From: Halorubrum lacusprofundi ATCC 49239 | GTDB lineage: Archaea > Halobacteriota > Halobacteria > Halobacteriales > Haloferacaceae | NCBI RefSeq assembly: GCF_000022205.1 | Contig: NC_012029.1 | Location: 682,001-746,000 of the forward strand | Reading direction: 5' to 3' | DNA length: 64,000 nucleotides | Shown here: piece after piece, positions 8,450 to 17,444 of the stretch | Layout of the letters: every line of letters begins with the position of its first letter | How positions within the stretch are numbered: the first letter of the stretch is position 1 | Notes under the pieces: model-generated | Database searches by the model: none | Told to the model about the DNA's origin: nothing | What the model saw: only the letters and a program-made list of their open reading frames with translations | Position numbers and translations under genes: made by a program

Positions 8450-8467
8450 CACTTGTTGCATGATGGT

Positions 8468-10408
8468 ATGTTACGTCGACACACTGACGGAACCGACGAC
8501 AACAGCCGCCACATCGGTCGGCGGCAATGGCTCTCCGCACTCGGCATCGCCGGCGTCGCGACGCTGGCCGGCTGTTCCGGAAACGAGGGGGACGGCGGAG
8601 ACGGAAGCGACGGCAGCGACGGCGGAAATGGAAGCGACGGCAGCGACGGAAGTGACGGAAGCGACGGCAGCGACGGCGGCAACAGCGTTGAAGTCGGCAA
8701 TTTCCCACAGTTCGGCGTCGATGACCTGTACGGCGAGGAAGTCGCTCGCAACCTCGCGCGGCAGGCATTCGAGCAGTCCGAGTACGACTACAGCTTCGAC
8801 GGCGGCGATCTGATCACCCCCGAGGGCGATCAGGTCGAAATCGATATCTATCACAGCGCGGGACAGGAGACCTCACAGCTCACCGCCGAATTCATCGCCC
8901 AGGAGCTCGGCAACAATCTCGGCATCAACGTCGTCGTTGAGGCGATCGATGGTACCCGGTTCAACAACGAGTACTGGACCGCCGAGCCGCAGGGTGGCAC
9001 CGATACGGTCAACGGCGAGGATGTCGAGTGGGCGAACCCGACGCCGCAGAACCCCGGCCCGCAGTCGGTCACGAGCAACGAGCCGTGGGACATGTCGATC
9101 GTGTTCGGGCTGAACACCTACCCGCTCAACCCGCTGACGAACGAGGTGTTCTTCGACGGCCCCAACTCCTTTTATAACCCCGTTGGCTACTACCCCGAGT
9201 TCGACGCCACCGGGCTGTTCGAGGAGGCCCGACAGGCGACGAGCCGCGACGAGCTTCGCGAATCGTTTGTCGAGATCTTCGAGAACCTCGCCCAAGAGCA
9301 GCCGTACATCACGCTGCTTTTCAGCGACGATCTGGTCGGCTACAACCCCGACCTGAACGGCCCCATCGAGAACTTCTCGAACGGCTGGGACCTGCCCGCG
9401 TGGCACTTCAACGACCCGAGCGTCTCCGGTTCCTACGACACCGTCACGTCGGCCGGGTTCACGACTTTGAACCCGCTGTACAATACCGAAAACGGCGCTG
9501 GGAACGCGATCGCTCGCGCACTCGATCAGGGGTACACCTTCGACGAGAATCAGGAGTACTTCCCGCTCCTGTACGACATGTCCACCGAGGACGGCAAGGT
9601 GTGGACGTTCGAGGTCCGCGAGAACCTCCAGTTCAGCGAGCCGTACGGACAGGTCACGGCGGAGGACTTCGTCTACCTGATTCAGGAGCTCCACCAGAGC
9701 GAGTGGGCGAATACGGCGGCGTCGGCCAGCTGGGACGGCGTCGAGGTCGAACAGACCGGCGAGTTCGAGTTCCAGGCCACCCTCGAAACCGCCAATCTCC
9801 TGTGGCCCGAGACGTACGACCCGCTGCTGTACCCGATCCCGCGCGACCTCGTCGAGCCGTACGTTGAGGAGGAGGACGTCGACGGGCTCGAACAGGACGA
9901 GGAACTGCTCGAACTCCAGTTCACCGGGAATCTCGGCGCGTTCACGCTCGACGAGTGGAATCGCGGTTCCGGGACTCAATACACCCGTAACGACGAGTAC
10001 TACCTCCGCGACATCAACGAGGGGCCGGACCTGTTCTCTGAGGGGCCGCTGTTCGAGGAGGCCTCGATCAGCGTCGTCGAGGAGCAAGCGTCCCGACTCG
10101 GCGCGTTAGAGACCGGGGAGGCCGACTCCGCGGCGATCCCGCCGGAGCAGTTCGAGTCGTACGACGAAGACGAAAATGTGACTGTGCGAAAGATCCCCAC
10201 ACCGTACAACATGATCATCTCCGTGAACCAGCGCGATAACGGCTGGCAGAGCGGGCCGGGGAACCTGTTTCAGATCACCGAGTTCCGGCAGGCGGTGGCG
10301 GCGGCGGTCAGCAAACAGCAGCTCATCGATGGCGTCTACCGCGGGCTCGCATCGACGCACTTCACCTGGCAGCCCCGCTGGTCCGAGTTCTACCCGGGCG
10401 ACGAGTAG
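8468..10408 (+). CDS. Peptide/nickel-type ABC transporter binding lipoprotein, halves in permuted order
   Basis: This 646-residue extracellular solute-binding protein is of family SBP_bac_5. The N-terminus has a twin-arginine-type lipoprotein signal: RRQ at 18-20, a hydrophobic stretch, and lipobox LAGC with C36. A Gly/Ser/Asp linker follows (40-72). The order after that is unusual. Residues about 77-314 look like the second half of the family (EIDIYHSAGQ, LGINVVVEAIDG, DMSIVFGLNTYPLNP, the RDELRESFVEIF helix). Residues 315-646 look like the first half (TLNPLYNT, the signature GKVWTFEVRENLQF at 376-389, VTAEDFVYLIQ, FRQAVAAAVSKQQLI). The protein ends where the canonical second half would begin. 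The whole domain seems present, so the gene appears circularly permuted rather than broken. Downstream dppBCDF-type genes complete the importer. Confidence 0.88.
   Translation: MLRRHTDGTDDNSRHIGRRQWLSALGIAGVATLAGCSGNEGDGGDGSDGSDGGNGSDGSDGSDGSDGSDGGNSVEVGNFPQFGVDDLYGEEVARNLARQAFEQSEYDYSFDGGDLITPEGDQVEIDIYHSAGQETSQLTAEFIAQELGNNLGINVVVEAIDGTRFNNEYWTAEPQGGTDTVNGEDVEWANPTPQNPGPQSVTSNEPWDMSIVFGLNTYPLNPLTNEVFFDGPNSFYNPVGYYPEFDATGLFEEARQATSRDELRESFVEIFENLAQEQPYITLLFSDDLVGYNPDLNGPIENFSNGWDLPAWHFNDPSVSGSYDTVTSAGFTTLNPLYNTENGAGNAIARALDQGYTFDENQEYFPLLYDMSTEDGKVWTFEVRENLQFSEPYGQVTAEDFVYLIQELHQSEWANTAASASWDGVEVEQTGEFEFQATLETANLLWPETYDPLLYPIPRDLVEPYVEEEDVDGLEQDEELLELQFTGNLGAFTLDEWNRGSGTQYTRNDEYYLRDINEGPDLFSEGPLFEEASISVVEEQASRLGALETGEADSAAIPPEQFESYDEDENVTVRKIPTPYNMIISVNQRDNGWQSGPGNLFQITEFRQAVAAAVSKQQLIDGVYRGLASTHFTWQPRWSEFYPGDE
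8590..8690. repeat. Low-complexity GGC/GAC/AGC codon repeat (Gly-Ser-Asp linker)
   Basis: Repeated codons encode about ten GSDG-like units between the lipobox cysteine and the folded domain of the binding protein. This kind of surface tether is frequent in haloarchaeal lipoproteins. Confidence 0.75.
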
Positions 10409-10447
10409 CGTCCACTGTCGCCTCTCTCACGTTATCACACATATCAC

Positions 10448-11422
10448 ATGGGATTTGGAAGATACGTTACCGCTCGCGTTCTCTGGGCCGGAGTGGTATC
10501 GCTCATCATCACGACGATCACGTTCTTCCTCGTCTCCGCCGCGCCGAATCCGGCGGTCCAAGAGGCGGCGACGCAGGCCGCGCTACAGGGCGGCGACCCG
10601 GCCGCGGCCGCCGAGCGAGCGCGCGAACTCCGCGGGCTCGATCAGCCTCTGTACGTTCGGTACATGGACTTCATCGAAGGCGTCTACACGCTCGACTGGG
10701 GCTGGTCTCGGAGCCGAAGTCAGCCCGTGACGCAGGCGCTGGGCGAGGGGCTCTACTACACCGCACAGTACTCCGTGCCGTGGACGATTCTGACGGTCCT
10801 GATCGGTCCGGTAGTCGGCGTCTACTCCGCGGCGAACATGTACTCTTGGAAGGACCACGCCGCGACCGGGTTCGCGTTCTTCGGGTACGCCATCCCGAAC
10901 TTCTTTTTCGGGATCATCCTGCTTTTGATCTTCGGCGTCTGGCTGGAGGTTATCCCGATCGTGTACAACACGGACGTGTCGGTGTTCAGCGTACAGAACG
11001 CCGTGCAGCTGTCGGTACCGGTGTTCGTGCTGGTCACCGGATCGATCGGCGCGGTCATGCGCGTGTCGCGCAACGAGTCGGCGGAGTTCCAGAACGCCGA
11101 GTTCATGAAGACGGCGAAGGCCAAGGGCGTCTCGCCGCTGCGCGCGTACGCGTACCACGTCATGCGGCCGACGCTCGTGCCGCTGTCGACGACCCTCGTC
11201 GGACAGCTGCTGGCGCTGTTCCTCGGGTCGTCGCTGCTCGTAGAGGTCGTGTTCGGCATCCCCGGGATCGGCCGAGTGACGTACAACGCACTGATCGCGC
11301 AGGACACGAACCTCCTGTTGGGCTCGACGCTGGCGTTCACGTTTATCGCCGTGATCGGGAACCTCTTGGAGGACCTCGTGTTCACGGTGCTCGATCCGCG
11401 GATCAGCTTCGACGACAGATAA
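10448..11422 (+). CDS. dppB: Peptide ABC transporter permease, DppB type
   Basis: This is a 324-residue integral membrane protein with about six transmembrane segments. The first is at 12-31, followed by an extracellular loop containing LRGLDQPLYVRYMDFI, typical of DppB/OppB. The inner-membrane-component loop that contacts the ATPases (EAA motif) is visible as EFMKTAKAKGVSPLRAYAYHVMRP. The C-terminal LDPRISFDDR resembles the usual DPR..Y ending. It starts 39 bp after the binding-protein stop and is followed 15 bp later by the second permease. Confidence 0.9.
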   Translation: MGFGRYVTARVLWAGVVSLIITTITFFLVSAAPNPAVQEAATQAALQGGDPAAAAERARELRGLDQPLYVRYMDFIEGVYTLDWGWSRSRSQPVTQALGEGLYYTAQYSVPWTILTVLIGPVVGVYSAANMYSWKDHAATGFAFFGYAIPNFFFGIILLLIFGVWLEVIPIVYNTDVSVFSVQNAVQLSVPVFVLVTGSIGAVMRVSRNESAEFQNAEFMKTAKAKGVSPLRAYAYHVMRPTLVPLSTTLVGQLLALFLGSSLLVEVVFGIPGIGRVTYNALIAQDTNLLLGSTLAFTFIAVIGNLLEDLVFTVLDPRISFDDR

Positions 11423-11437
11423 CTTGAGGACACAGAC

Positions 11438-12622
11438 ATGGCAACACAGAAACCGGAACGATTCGATCAGGTCGACTGGAACAACATCTCACGGTCGCGG
11501 TGGTTCGACCTGTCGATCAACAGCATCGGCATGCTCGCCACTGCGGTTCCGCTCCTGTTGGTCGCGCTGTCTGACTGGCAGATCCTCGACGAACGGACGC
11601 CGACGCTCGAGCCCATCGGTCTGGAATGGGACATTGGGACCGTCGATTACCTGTTCATCTTCACGTTGCTGCTGTTCGCGTTCTACATCGTCTTGCCGCT
11701 GTTCCAGAACCCGCGGCGGACGAAGTACTACTGGCGAGAGTTCAAGCGCAACCGGCCGGCGGTCGTGAGCCTCGGCTGGCTCGCGATCGTGTTCGTCGGA
11801 GGGATCGTCGGGCCGTTCTTCATCAGTGCACCCGAACAGAGCATCCTCACCGGCTACCAGCCCCCCGTCTTCCTCTCGATCGATCAGTCGTACGTCTCGA
11901 CGTGCGTCGGCGAGATAGCTACCGGCCAGTGTCACGGGACGTGGCAACACCCCCTCGGCACGACGGCCGGCGGGAAAGATATCTTCGCGGGGATCGTTCA
12001 CGGGATGACGATCAGCATGCAGATCGGCTTCATCACGACGACGATCGTGGCCTCGATCGGCATCACCTTCGGGACGGTCAGCGCGTACGCCGGCGGCTGG
12101 GCCGACGAGTTGATGATGCGGTTCGTCGACATCGTGCTCTCGTTCCCGACGCTTTTGATGTTCCTGCTCATCCTCTACATCTACGGCGCCGGGCTCGGGA
12201 TGTTCATCCTCGTCTTCGCGGCGTTCGCGTGGGGCGGCACCGCGCGGTACGTCCGCAGCAAGTCGCTGTCGATCTCCGAAGAGGAGTTCATCAAGGCGAA
12301 CCGGATCAGCGGCGCGAGCACCTATCGCGTCGTGAGACGCCACGTCGTTCCAAACGCGGCCAGCAGCATCATCACGCAGCTCACGCTGCTCATTCCGGGA
12401 TTCCTGCTCGCCGAGGCGCAGCTCGCGTTCCTCGGGCTCGGCGATTCCACGATCCCCTCGTGGGGCCAGCTCATCTCGGCCGGCCGGAGCGATCTCTCGT
12501 TCGCGCCGTGGATCGTCTTGGTGCCCGGTATCGTGCTGTTCTTGACCATTCTGGCGTTCAACTTCCTCGGTGACGCGCTGCTAGACGCCTTAAACCCCGA
12601 AGCGGAGGCGGAGAGCGCATAA
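11438..12622 (+). CDS. dppC: Peptide ABC transporter permease, DppC type, with N-terminal membrane extension
   Basis: This 394-residue permease is longer than most DppC proteins (about 300). Roughly the first 110 residues add two hydrophobic segments (about 26-44 and 70-88) and a basic loop (NPRRTKYYWREFKRNRPA) before the usual first helix. The permease core has HPLGTTAGGKDIFAGIVHG, close to the family HPLGTD..GRD.. motif. The EAA loop is EEFIKANRISGASTYRVVRRHVVP, and PSWGQLIS lies near the end. The terminal sequence FLGDALLDALNPEAEA is typical. Its TAA overlaps the dppD ATG by one base. Confidence 0.9.
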   Translation: MATQKPERFDQVDWNNISRSRWFDLSINSIGMLATAVPLLLVALSDWQILDERTPTLEPIGLEWDIGTVDYLFIFTLLLFAFYIVLPLFQNPRRTKYYWREFKRNRPAVVSLGWLAIVFVGGIVGPFFISAPEQSILTGYQPPVFLSIDQSYVSTCVGEIATGQCHGTWQHPLGTTAGGKDIFAGIVHGMTISMQIGFITTTIVASIGITFGTVSAYAGGWADELMMRFVDIVLSFPTLLMFLLILYIYGAGLGMFILVFAAFAWGGTARYVRSKSLSISEEEFIKANRISGASTYRVVRRHVVPNAASSIITQLTLLIPGFLLAEAQLAFLGLGDSTIPSWGQLISAGRSDLSFAPWIVLVPGIVLFLTILAFNFLGDALLDALNPEAEAESA

Positions 12623-13662
12623 TGTCTACCCCACTGCTCGAGGTCGAAGACCTCACGACGACGTTCAGCACCGACAACGGAGACCTCACGGCCGTCGACG
12701 GCGTCGACTTCGTCGTCGACGAGGGGGAGACCGTCTGTATCGTCGGGGAGTCGGGCTCCGGAAAGACCGTCGCGACCGAGTCGATCACACGGATCGTCAA
12801 GGAGCCGCCGGGCCGCGTCGAGGGAACGGTCCGGTTCAAGGGTCGCGACCTGATGGCGATGTCCGACGAAGAGCTCCGTCAGATCCGCGGAAACGGGATC
12901 GCGCACATCTTCCAGAACCCACAGGAGGCGATGAACCACTGTTACACCGTGGGGTGGCAGATCGCCGAGGCGCTCCAGATCCACCAAGACGTTTCGGACG
13001 AAGCGGCGCGGGCACGGGCCGTCGACCTACTCGACCGGGTCGGGATCGCCAACGCGAGCGCACGCTTCGACGATTATCCCCACGAGTTCTCCGGCGGCCA
13101 GAAACAGCGCGTGATGATCGCGATGGCGCTCGTGGGCGATCCCGACCTGCTGATCGCCGACGAGCCGACGACGGCGCTCGACGTGACGGTGCAAGCGCAG
13201 ATACTCAAGCTGCTCGACGAGCTCCAAGACGAGTTCGACATGGGGATCCTCTTTGTGACCCACGATCTCGGAGTGGTCGCGCAGATCGCCGACCGAATCG
13301 TGGTGATGTACGCCGGGAAGGTGATGGAGCGCGGTGGGGTGCTCGACATCTTCGAGCATCCGGCGCACCCGTACACCCAGCAGCTGCTGAACTGCGTCCC
13401 GGAGATCGGCGGGAACGAGGGCGGGATACCCGGCACGCTGCCGAGCCCACACGACCCGCCGGATGGCTGTCGGTTCGCGCCGCGGTGTTCGTACGCGGAG
13501 CAGGCGTGTCGGACCGGCGGACAGCCCGAGGAGTGTGAGGTGAGTCCCAGTCAGCGAGTCTCCTGTATCCACTACCGCGACGGTCGCGATCCGTCCATGC
13601 TCCGCGAGAACACCCCGGGCGCCGAGCAGGGCTCGAACGAGGTGAGCTCGGCAGATGACTGA
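12622..13662 (+). CDS. dppD: Peptide ABC transporter ATP-binding protein, DppD type
   Basis: This 346-residue ATPase has Walker A GESGSGKT (near 39-46), the Q-loop in [11 protein letters not shown], the ABC signature FSGGQKQR, Walker [14 protein letters not shown], and the H-loop in [12 protein letters not shown]. The C-terminus has the oligopeptide-transporter cysteine motif ([14 protein letters not shown] ... [14 protein letters not shown]), which in some relatives binds an iron-sulfur cluster. It overlaps dppF by 8 nt. Confidence 0.93.
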   Translation: MSTPLLEVEDLTTTFSTDNGDLTAVDGVDFVVDEGETVCIVGESGSGKTVATESITRIVKEPPGRVEGTVRFKGRDLMAMSDEELRQIRGNGIAHIFQNPQEAMNHCYTVGWQIAEALQIHQDVSDEAARARAVDLLDRVGIANASARFDDYPHEFSGGQKQRVMIAMALVGDPDLLIADEPTTALDVTVQAQILKLLDELQDEFDMGILFVTHDLGVVAQIADRIVVMYAGKVMERGGVLDIFEHPAHPYTQQLLNCVPEIGGNEGGIPGTLPSPHDPPDGCRFAPRCSYAEQACRTGGQPEECEVSPSQRVSCIHYRDGRDPSMLRENTPGAEQGSNEVSSADD

Positions 13663-14992
13663 CGAGCCGATACTCTCGGTCCGGGATCTGAAGAAACACT
13701 ATCCGCTCCGGAAGGGGATCTTCAACCGGCAGGTCGGCGCCGCGAAGGCGGTCGACGGGATCAGCTTCGACATCGCGTCCGGCGAGACGCTGGGGCTGGT
13801 CGGCGAGTCCGGCTGCGGGAAGTCAACCGCCGCGAGTTCCGTCATCCGCTTGGAGGAGCCGACTGCCGGCGAGGTCGTGTTCAACGGAAACGGCCGGGGC
13901 GGTGCGACCCGCAACCCGGATGGCACCCACCCGAACGACGTGACCAAGTTTTCCGACGCGGAGCTCAAGCGATTCCGCCGCGGGGCCCAGATGATCTTCC
14001 AAGATCCGGCGTCGAGCTTCGACCCGCGGATGACGGTCGGCAGCGCGGTCGCGGAGATGCTCGAGATCCACGGAATGTCGGACCGTCACCGGCGGCGGGC
14101 GATCGTCGAGGACCTGCTCGAACGCGTCGGGCTCTCCGCGGTGGATTACGACCGATACCCCCACGAGTTCTCCGGCGGCCAGAAACAGCGGATCGCGCTG
14201 GCCCGGGCACTCGTGTTGAACCCGGATCTCATCATCGCCGACGAGCCCGTCTCGGCGCTCGACGTGTCGATCCAAGCGGAGATCCTCTCGCTCATCGACG
14301 ACCTCCAAGCGGAGTTCGACCTCTCGATGTTGTTCATCAGCCACGATATGTCCGTGATCCGCCGGATCTGTGACCGTGTCGCGGTGATGTACCTCGGTGA
14401 AATTGTCGAGGTCGGGCCGACCGACGAGATCTTCGCCGACCCGCAACACCCCTACACCGAGGCGTTGCTGTCGTCGATCCCGACGCCGGATCCGCGGTCG
14501 AGCGTCGGCGGGATCGAACTCACCGGCACGGTACCGAGCCCGACGAATCCGCCGAGCGGCTGCCGGTTCCACACGCGGTGTCACCGCGTCATCCAGCCGG
14601 AGGGGATCGACATCGACCAGTCCGACTGGCGCGGGATACTGAACTTCCGCGATCGCGTCGCCGCCGGTCAGGTCGATGTCGAGAGCATCCGGGAGAACAT
14701 CGTCGTCGAGGGGGGTGCGGCGAGCGACAACGATGTGAGAGAACAGCTCCGCAAAGAGTTCGACATCGGTGAACGGCTCGACGATCCCGAGATCGAAGAT
14801 ACCCTCCGGGAGGTGATCGACCGACTCCTCGCTCGCGACGACGAGGAGGCGGCAGAGCTGCTCTCGGATCGGTTCAGTACCCCGTGCGCGGAGACGACTC
14901 CGGAGCGAACCGTTCACGCTGAGGGACACGAATCGGCGTGTCTCCGCCACGAGTCGGAGCATGTGGTCGCGGCGAGTCCGATCGACGGCTGA
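13655..14992 (+). CDS. dppF: Peptide ABC transporter ATP-binding protein, DppF type, with insertion in the C-terminal cysteine region
   Basis: This is the second ATPase of the importer, 445 residues against about 330 for common relatives. Walker A is GESGCGKST, the signature FSGGQKQR, Walker B LIIADEPVSALDV, and the switch region LFISHDMSVI. The C-terminal cysteine motif begins as GCRFHTRCHRV, but its second part (CAETTPER ... ESACLRHESE) is delayed by about 110 mostly acidic, helical residues (about 313-420). That insertion contains a DPEIEDTLREVIDRLL helix. The reading frame is intact, so this looks like a real domain insertion. It is the last gene of the operon and converges with the next gene across 26 bp. 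Confidence 0.9.
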   Translation: MTDEPILSVRDLKKHYPLRKGIFNRQVGAAKAVDGISFDIASGETLGLVGESGCGKSTAASSVIRLEEPTAGEVVFNGNGRGGATRNPDGTHPNDVTKFSDAELKRFRRGAQMIFQDPASSFDPRMTVGSAVAEMLEIHGMSDRHRRRAIVEDLLERVGLSAVDYDRYPHEFSGGQKQRIALARALVLNPDLIIADEPVSALDVSIQAEILSLIDDLQAEFDLSMLFISHDMSVIRRICDRVAVMYLGEIVEVGPTDEIFADPQHPYTEALLSSIPTPDPRSSVGGIELTGTVPSPTNPPSGCRFHTRCHRVIQPEGIDIDQSDWRGILNFRDRVAAGQVDVESIRENIVVEGGAASDNDVREQLRKEFDIGERLDDPEIEDTLREVIDRLLARDDEEAAELLSDRFSTPCAETTPERTVHAEGHESACLRHESEHVVAASPIDG

Positions 14993-15018
14993 CGCCGGGA
15001 CCGCGCCCCGTCGCCGGG

Positions 15019-15771
15019 TCAGCGGACGACGATCTCCGAGAGCGCCATCGTCTTCGGTTCGGGAACGGCGTCGGTCGTGTCGTCCGCGACCACCGCGAGG
15101 TCACCCCGCGCGCTGTCGTCGCCGTGTCCGTCGCTTTTGGCGTCCGCGAGCACGGTGGTTCCGCCCACGGACAGCGGCGCGAGCACGGCGGCGGAGAGCG
15201 CGCGCGGATCTGCGAGGCTCGTGCGCAACACGATCCGCGTCTCGGAGTCGACGCCGTACTCGTCGACGACGGTTGCGGCCGCATCGAGCGCACCGCCGTG
15301 GGAGACGTCGCCGTCGGCGCCGCGAACGAGCGGATCCGCCGGGCCGACCGTGCTCGGCGGCATCCCCGGGTTCTCGCTCCACAACTCCTGTTCCCAGTGG
15401 GTCGTCTCGGGACGGTTCGGCGGCCCGCCGAAGGTGGCGAGGTTTGTCCCGGGCGCCGGTTCCGTCGTCGATTCGTCTGCGACGGCGACGAGGACCACGC
15501 GATCGCCCTGTTCGATCCCCGCCACGGGATCGAACCGGACCGGAGCGCCGAGCCCAGCGGCGCCTAAAAAGGCGAGCGTCGTGTGGAGCCCCGGCGTCGG
15601 CTCGACGGCGACGGTCGACCCCTCACGGGCACCGAGGTAGCGCAACACGTTGGCGGCCTTGTACGCGTTGGTAATCAGGTCGCGATACGTGCGCTCGCGC
15701 CCGTCGGCCGTGACGAGTGCGATGTCGCGGCTCCGCCGGTCCCGAGCGAGCAAGTCGCCGACGACGTCCAT
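15019..15771 (-). CDS. Truncated AMP-binding (acyl-CoA synthetase-like) protein
   Basis: This 250-residue protein has an N-terminus resembling the first 110 residues of adenylate-forming enzymes: ADGRERTYRDLITNAYKAANVLRYLGAREGSTVAV, then PTPGLHTTLAFLGAAGLGAPVRFDP. The rest lacks the phosphate-binding Ser/Thr/Gly loop, the adenine motif and the catalytic lysine of a full synthetase, and it is less than half the usual length. RTSLADPRALSAAVLAPLSVGGTTVL resembles the region where such enzymes handle the acyl group. It is either a catalytically dead relative with a regulatory or structural role, or a decayed gene with an open frame. The intact frame and haloarchaeal codon use favour a maintained protein. 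Confidence 0.65.
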   Translation of the reverse strand: MDVVGDLLARDRRSRDIALVTADGRERTYRDLITNAYKAANVLRYLGAREGSTVAVEPTPGLHTTLAFLGAAGLGAPVRFDPVAGIEQGDRVVLVAVADESTTEPAPGTNLATFGGPPNRPETTHWEQELWSENPGMPPSTVGPADPLVRGADGDVSHGGALDAAATVVDEYGVDSETRIVLRTSLADPRALSAAVLAPLSVGGTTVLADAKSDGHGDDSARGDLAVVADDTTDAVPEPKTMALSEIVVR

Positions 15772-15855
15772 ACGCGGGGCTCGGGGCGGGCGAGACTTAA
15801 AAACGCGGAGGCGTTCTCGGGAGTCGCGACCGAGAGCCGGGAACCGGAGCGCGGC

Positions 15856-16176
15856 TCAGGGCGCGCCAGCGATGACCATCTTCGAGCCGTCCGCGGAGAA
15901 GGCCAGATCGCGAGTAGAGTCAGCGTCGACCCGGACCGCATCGCCGGGGGCGAGTTCGACGGTGTCACCGTCGACGGTCAGCGTTGCCGCGCCGTGGAGT
16001 AGCACGTACACCTCCTCTTGACCGTCCTCGGCGTGGTCGTGTTCCATCCCCTCCCAGCCGTCGTCGGCTTCGACGACGGTGACTCCGAGCCCCTCGCAGT
16101 TCAGCGCGTCGCGGAGGAAGTACATGCCGGGAGCGCGCGGTTCGACGTCGTCGTAGGCGGTCGCGTCGTAGCCCAT
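15856..16176 (-). CDS. Small cupin-domain protein
   Basis: This 106-residue single cupin barrel has the first motif as EHDHAEDGQEEVYVLLHG (H46, H48, E54 or E55 as likely metal ligands) and the second around LAPGDAVRVDADSTRD. In the second motif the usual histidine is replaced, so the metal site may be incomplete. Such stand-alone cupins often bind small ligands or act as sugar or oxalate enzymes; nothing here fixes the substrate. It is on the minus strand between the AMP-binding-like gene and dnaJ, with its own upstream A/T-rich spot at about 16200-16208. Confidence 0.85.
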   Translation of the reverse strand: MGYDATAYDDVEPRAPGMYFLRDALNCEGLGVTVVEADDGWEGMEHDHAEDGQEEVYVLLHGAATLTVDGDTVELAPGDAVRVDADSTRDLAFSADGSKMVIAGAP

Positions 16177-16230
16177 ACTCTGTGCTACGCAACGCGTGTA
16201 AGAAAAGCTAGGGGTCGAAGAGATCGGGCG

Positions 16231-17391
16231 CTAGAAGGAACTCTTCAGCTTCTTGAAGAACCCGCCGCCGACATCGACGTCTTCGCCGCCGGCCTCGGCG
16301 AACGCCTCCAGCGCCTCGCGCTGCTCCTCGTTGAGCGAGTCGGGAATCACGACGCCCACTTTCACGTAGAGGTCGCCGCGCCCGCGCCGGCGCAGGCGGG
16401 GCATTCCCTTCCCCTTGAGACGGAACGTCTCGCCGCTCTGAGTCCCGGTCGGCACGTCCATCTCGACGCTGCCGTCGACCGTCTCGACCTCGATCGTGTC
16501 GCCGAAGACGGCCTGCGGGAAGGAGACGGCCTCGTTCACCCGGAGGTCGTCGCCGTCGCGCTCGAACCGGTCGCCGACGTCGACGTCGACCTCGATCAGC
16601 AGGTCGCCGTTGGGGCCGCCATTCTCGCCCGGTGCGCCCTCGCGTTCCATCCGGAGGCTCTGTCCCGAGCGGATCCCCGCCGGAATCTCGACCGAGAGGG
16701 TCGCCTCCTCGCGGACGACGCCGTCGCCGCCGCAGTCGGCGCAGTCCTCGCTGTACAGCTCGCCAGATCCTTCACACCGGGGACACGTCGAGGTCTGCTG
16801 GACGCGGCCGAGCGGCGTCTGCTGGACCTGCTGGACCTGTCCGCGCCCGTTACACTGCGAACAGGTCTCCACGTCGGCGTCGGGCGGGTGGCCCGCGCCG
16901 TCGCAGGTGTCGCATTGGGTCGGTCGCGTGAGTGTGACCTCCTTGGTCGCGCCCTCGAACGCCTCCTCTAAGTCGATCGTGAGCCCGGTGCGGAGGTCCT
17001 GTCCCTGACGCGGTCGGTTGCCGCCGCCACCGCCGCGGCCGCCGCCACCGCCGAAGAATTGGTTGAAGATGTCCTCGAAGCCGCCGGCGCCGCCGGCACC
17101 CCCCGCGCCGCCGAAGGGACCACCGGCGCCGCCGGGGCCGCCCCCGCCGGTCGCGCCGCGCTTGTCGGCCTCGGTGAAGCGGTCGTGACCCAACTGGTCG
17201 TACTGCTGTCGCTTCTGCTCGTCGGTGAGCACCTCCTTGGCCTTCTGGATCGCCTTGAACCGCTCCTCGGCGTCGTCGTCGTCGCTGACGTCCGGGTGGT
17301 GTTCGGCGGCCTGCTTGCGGTACGCCTTCTTGATCTCCTCCTCGCTGGCGTCCCGCGATACCCCGAGGACGTCGTAGAAGTTATCGCTCAT
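16231..17391 (-). CDS. dnaJ: Chaperone DnaJ
   Basis: This is the Hsp40 co-chaperone that delivers substrates to DnaK and stimulates its ATPase. The 386-residue, type I protein has a J domain at 1-70 with HPD in [10 protein letters not shown] glycine-rich region with GGAGGAGG runs follows. Four zinc repeats come next ([32 protein letters not shown]), then the substrate-binding C-terminal domain with [16 protein letters not shown] and [19 protein letters not shown]. It is 53 bp downstream of dnaK on the same strand and is probably co-transcribed. grpE is not adjacent. Confidence 0.96.
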   Translation of the reverse strand: MSDNFYDVLGVSRDASEEEIKKAYRKQAAEHHPDVSDDDDAEERFKAIQKAKEVLTDEQKRQQYDQLGHDRFTEADKRGATGGGGPGGAGGPFGGAGGAGGAGGFEDIFNQFFGGGGGRGGGGGNRPRQGQDLRTGLTIDLEEAFEGATKEVTLTRPTQCDTCDGAGHPPDADVETCSQCNGRGQVQQVQQTPLGRVQQTSTCPRCEGSGELYSEDCADCGGDGVVREEATLSVEIPAGIRSGQSLRMEREGAPGENGGPNGDLLIEVDVDVGDRFERDGDDLRVNEAVSFPQAVFGDTIEVETVDGSVEMDVPTGTQSGETFRLKGKGMPRLRRRGRGDLYVKVGVVIPDSLNEEQREALEAFAEAGGEDVDVGGGFFKKLKSSF

Positions 17392-17444
17392 GCGTTACGG
17401 TGAAATTGGTTGTGAATGTTGATCCGGGGACCGATGAACCGGCG

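Noticed and set aside
8441-8467. TTG start for the binding protein
   Set aside because: It overlaps the TATA-like box and adds nine residues before the twin-arginine signal. ATG 8468 fits better.
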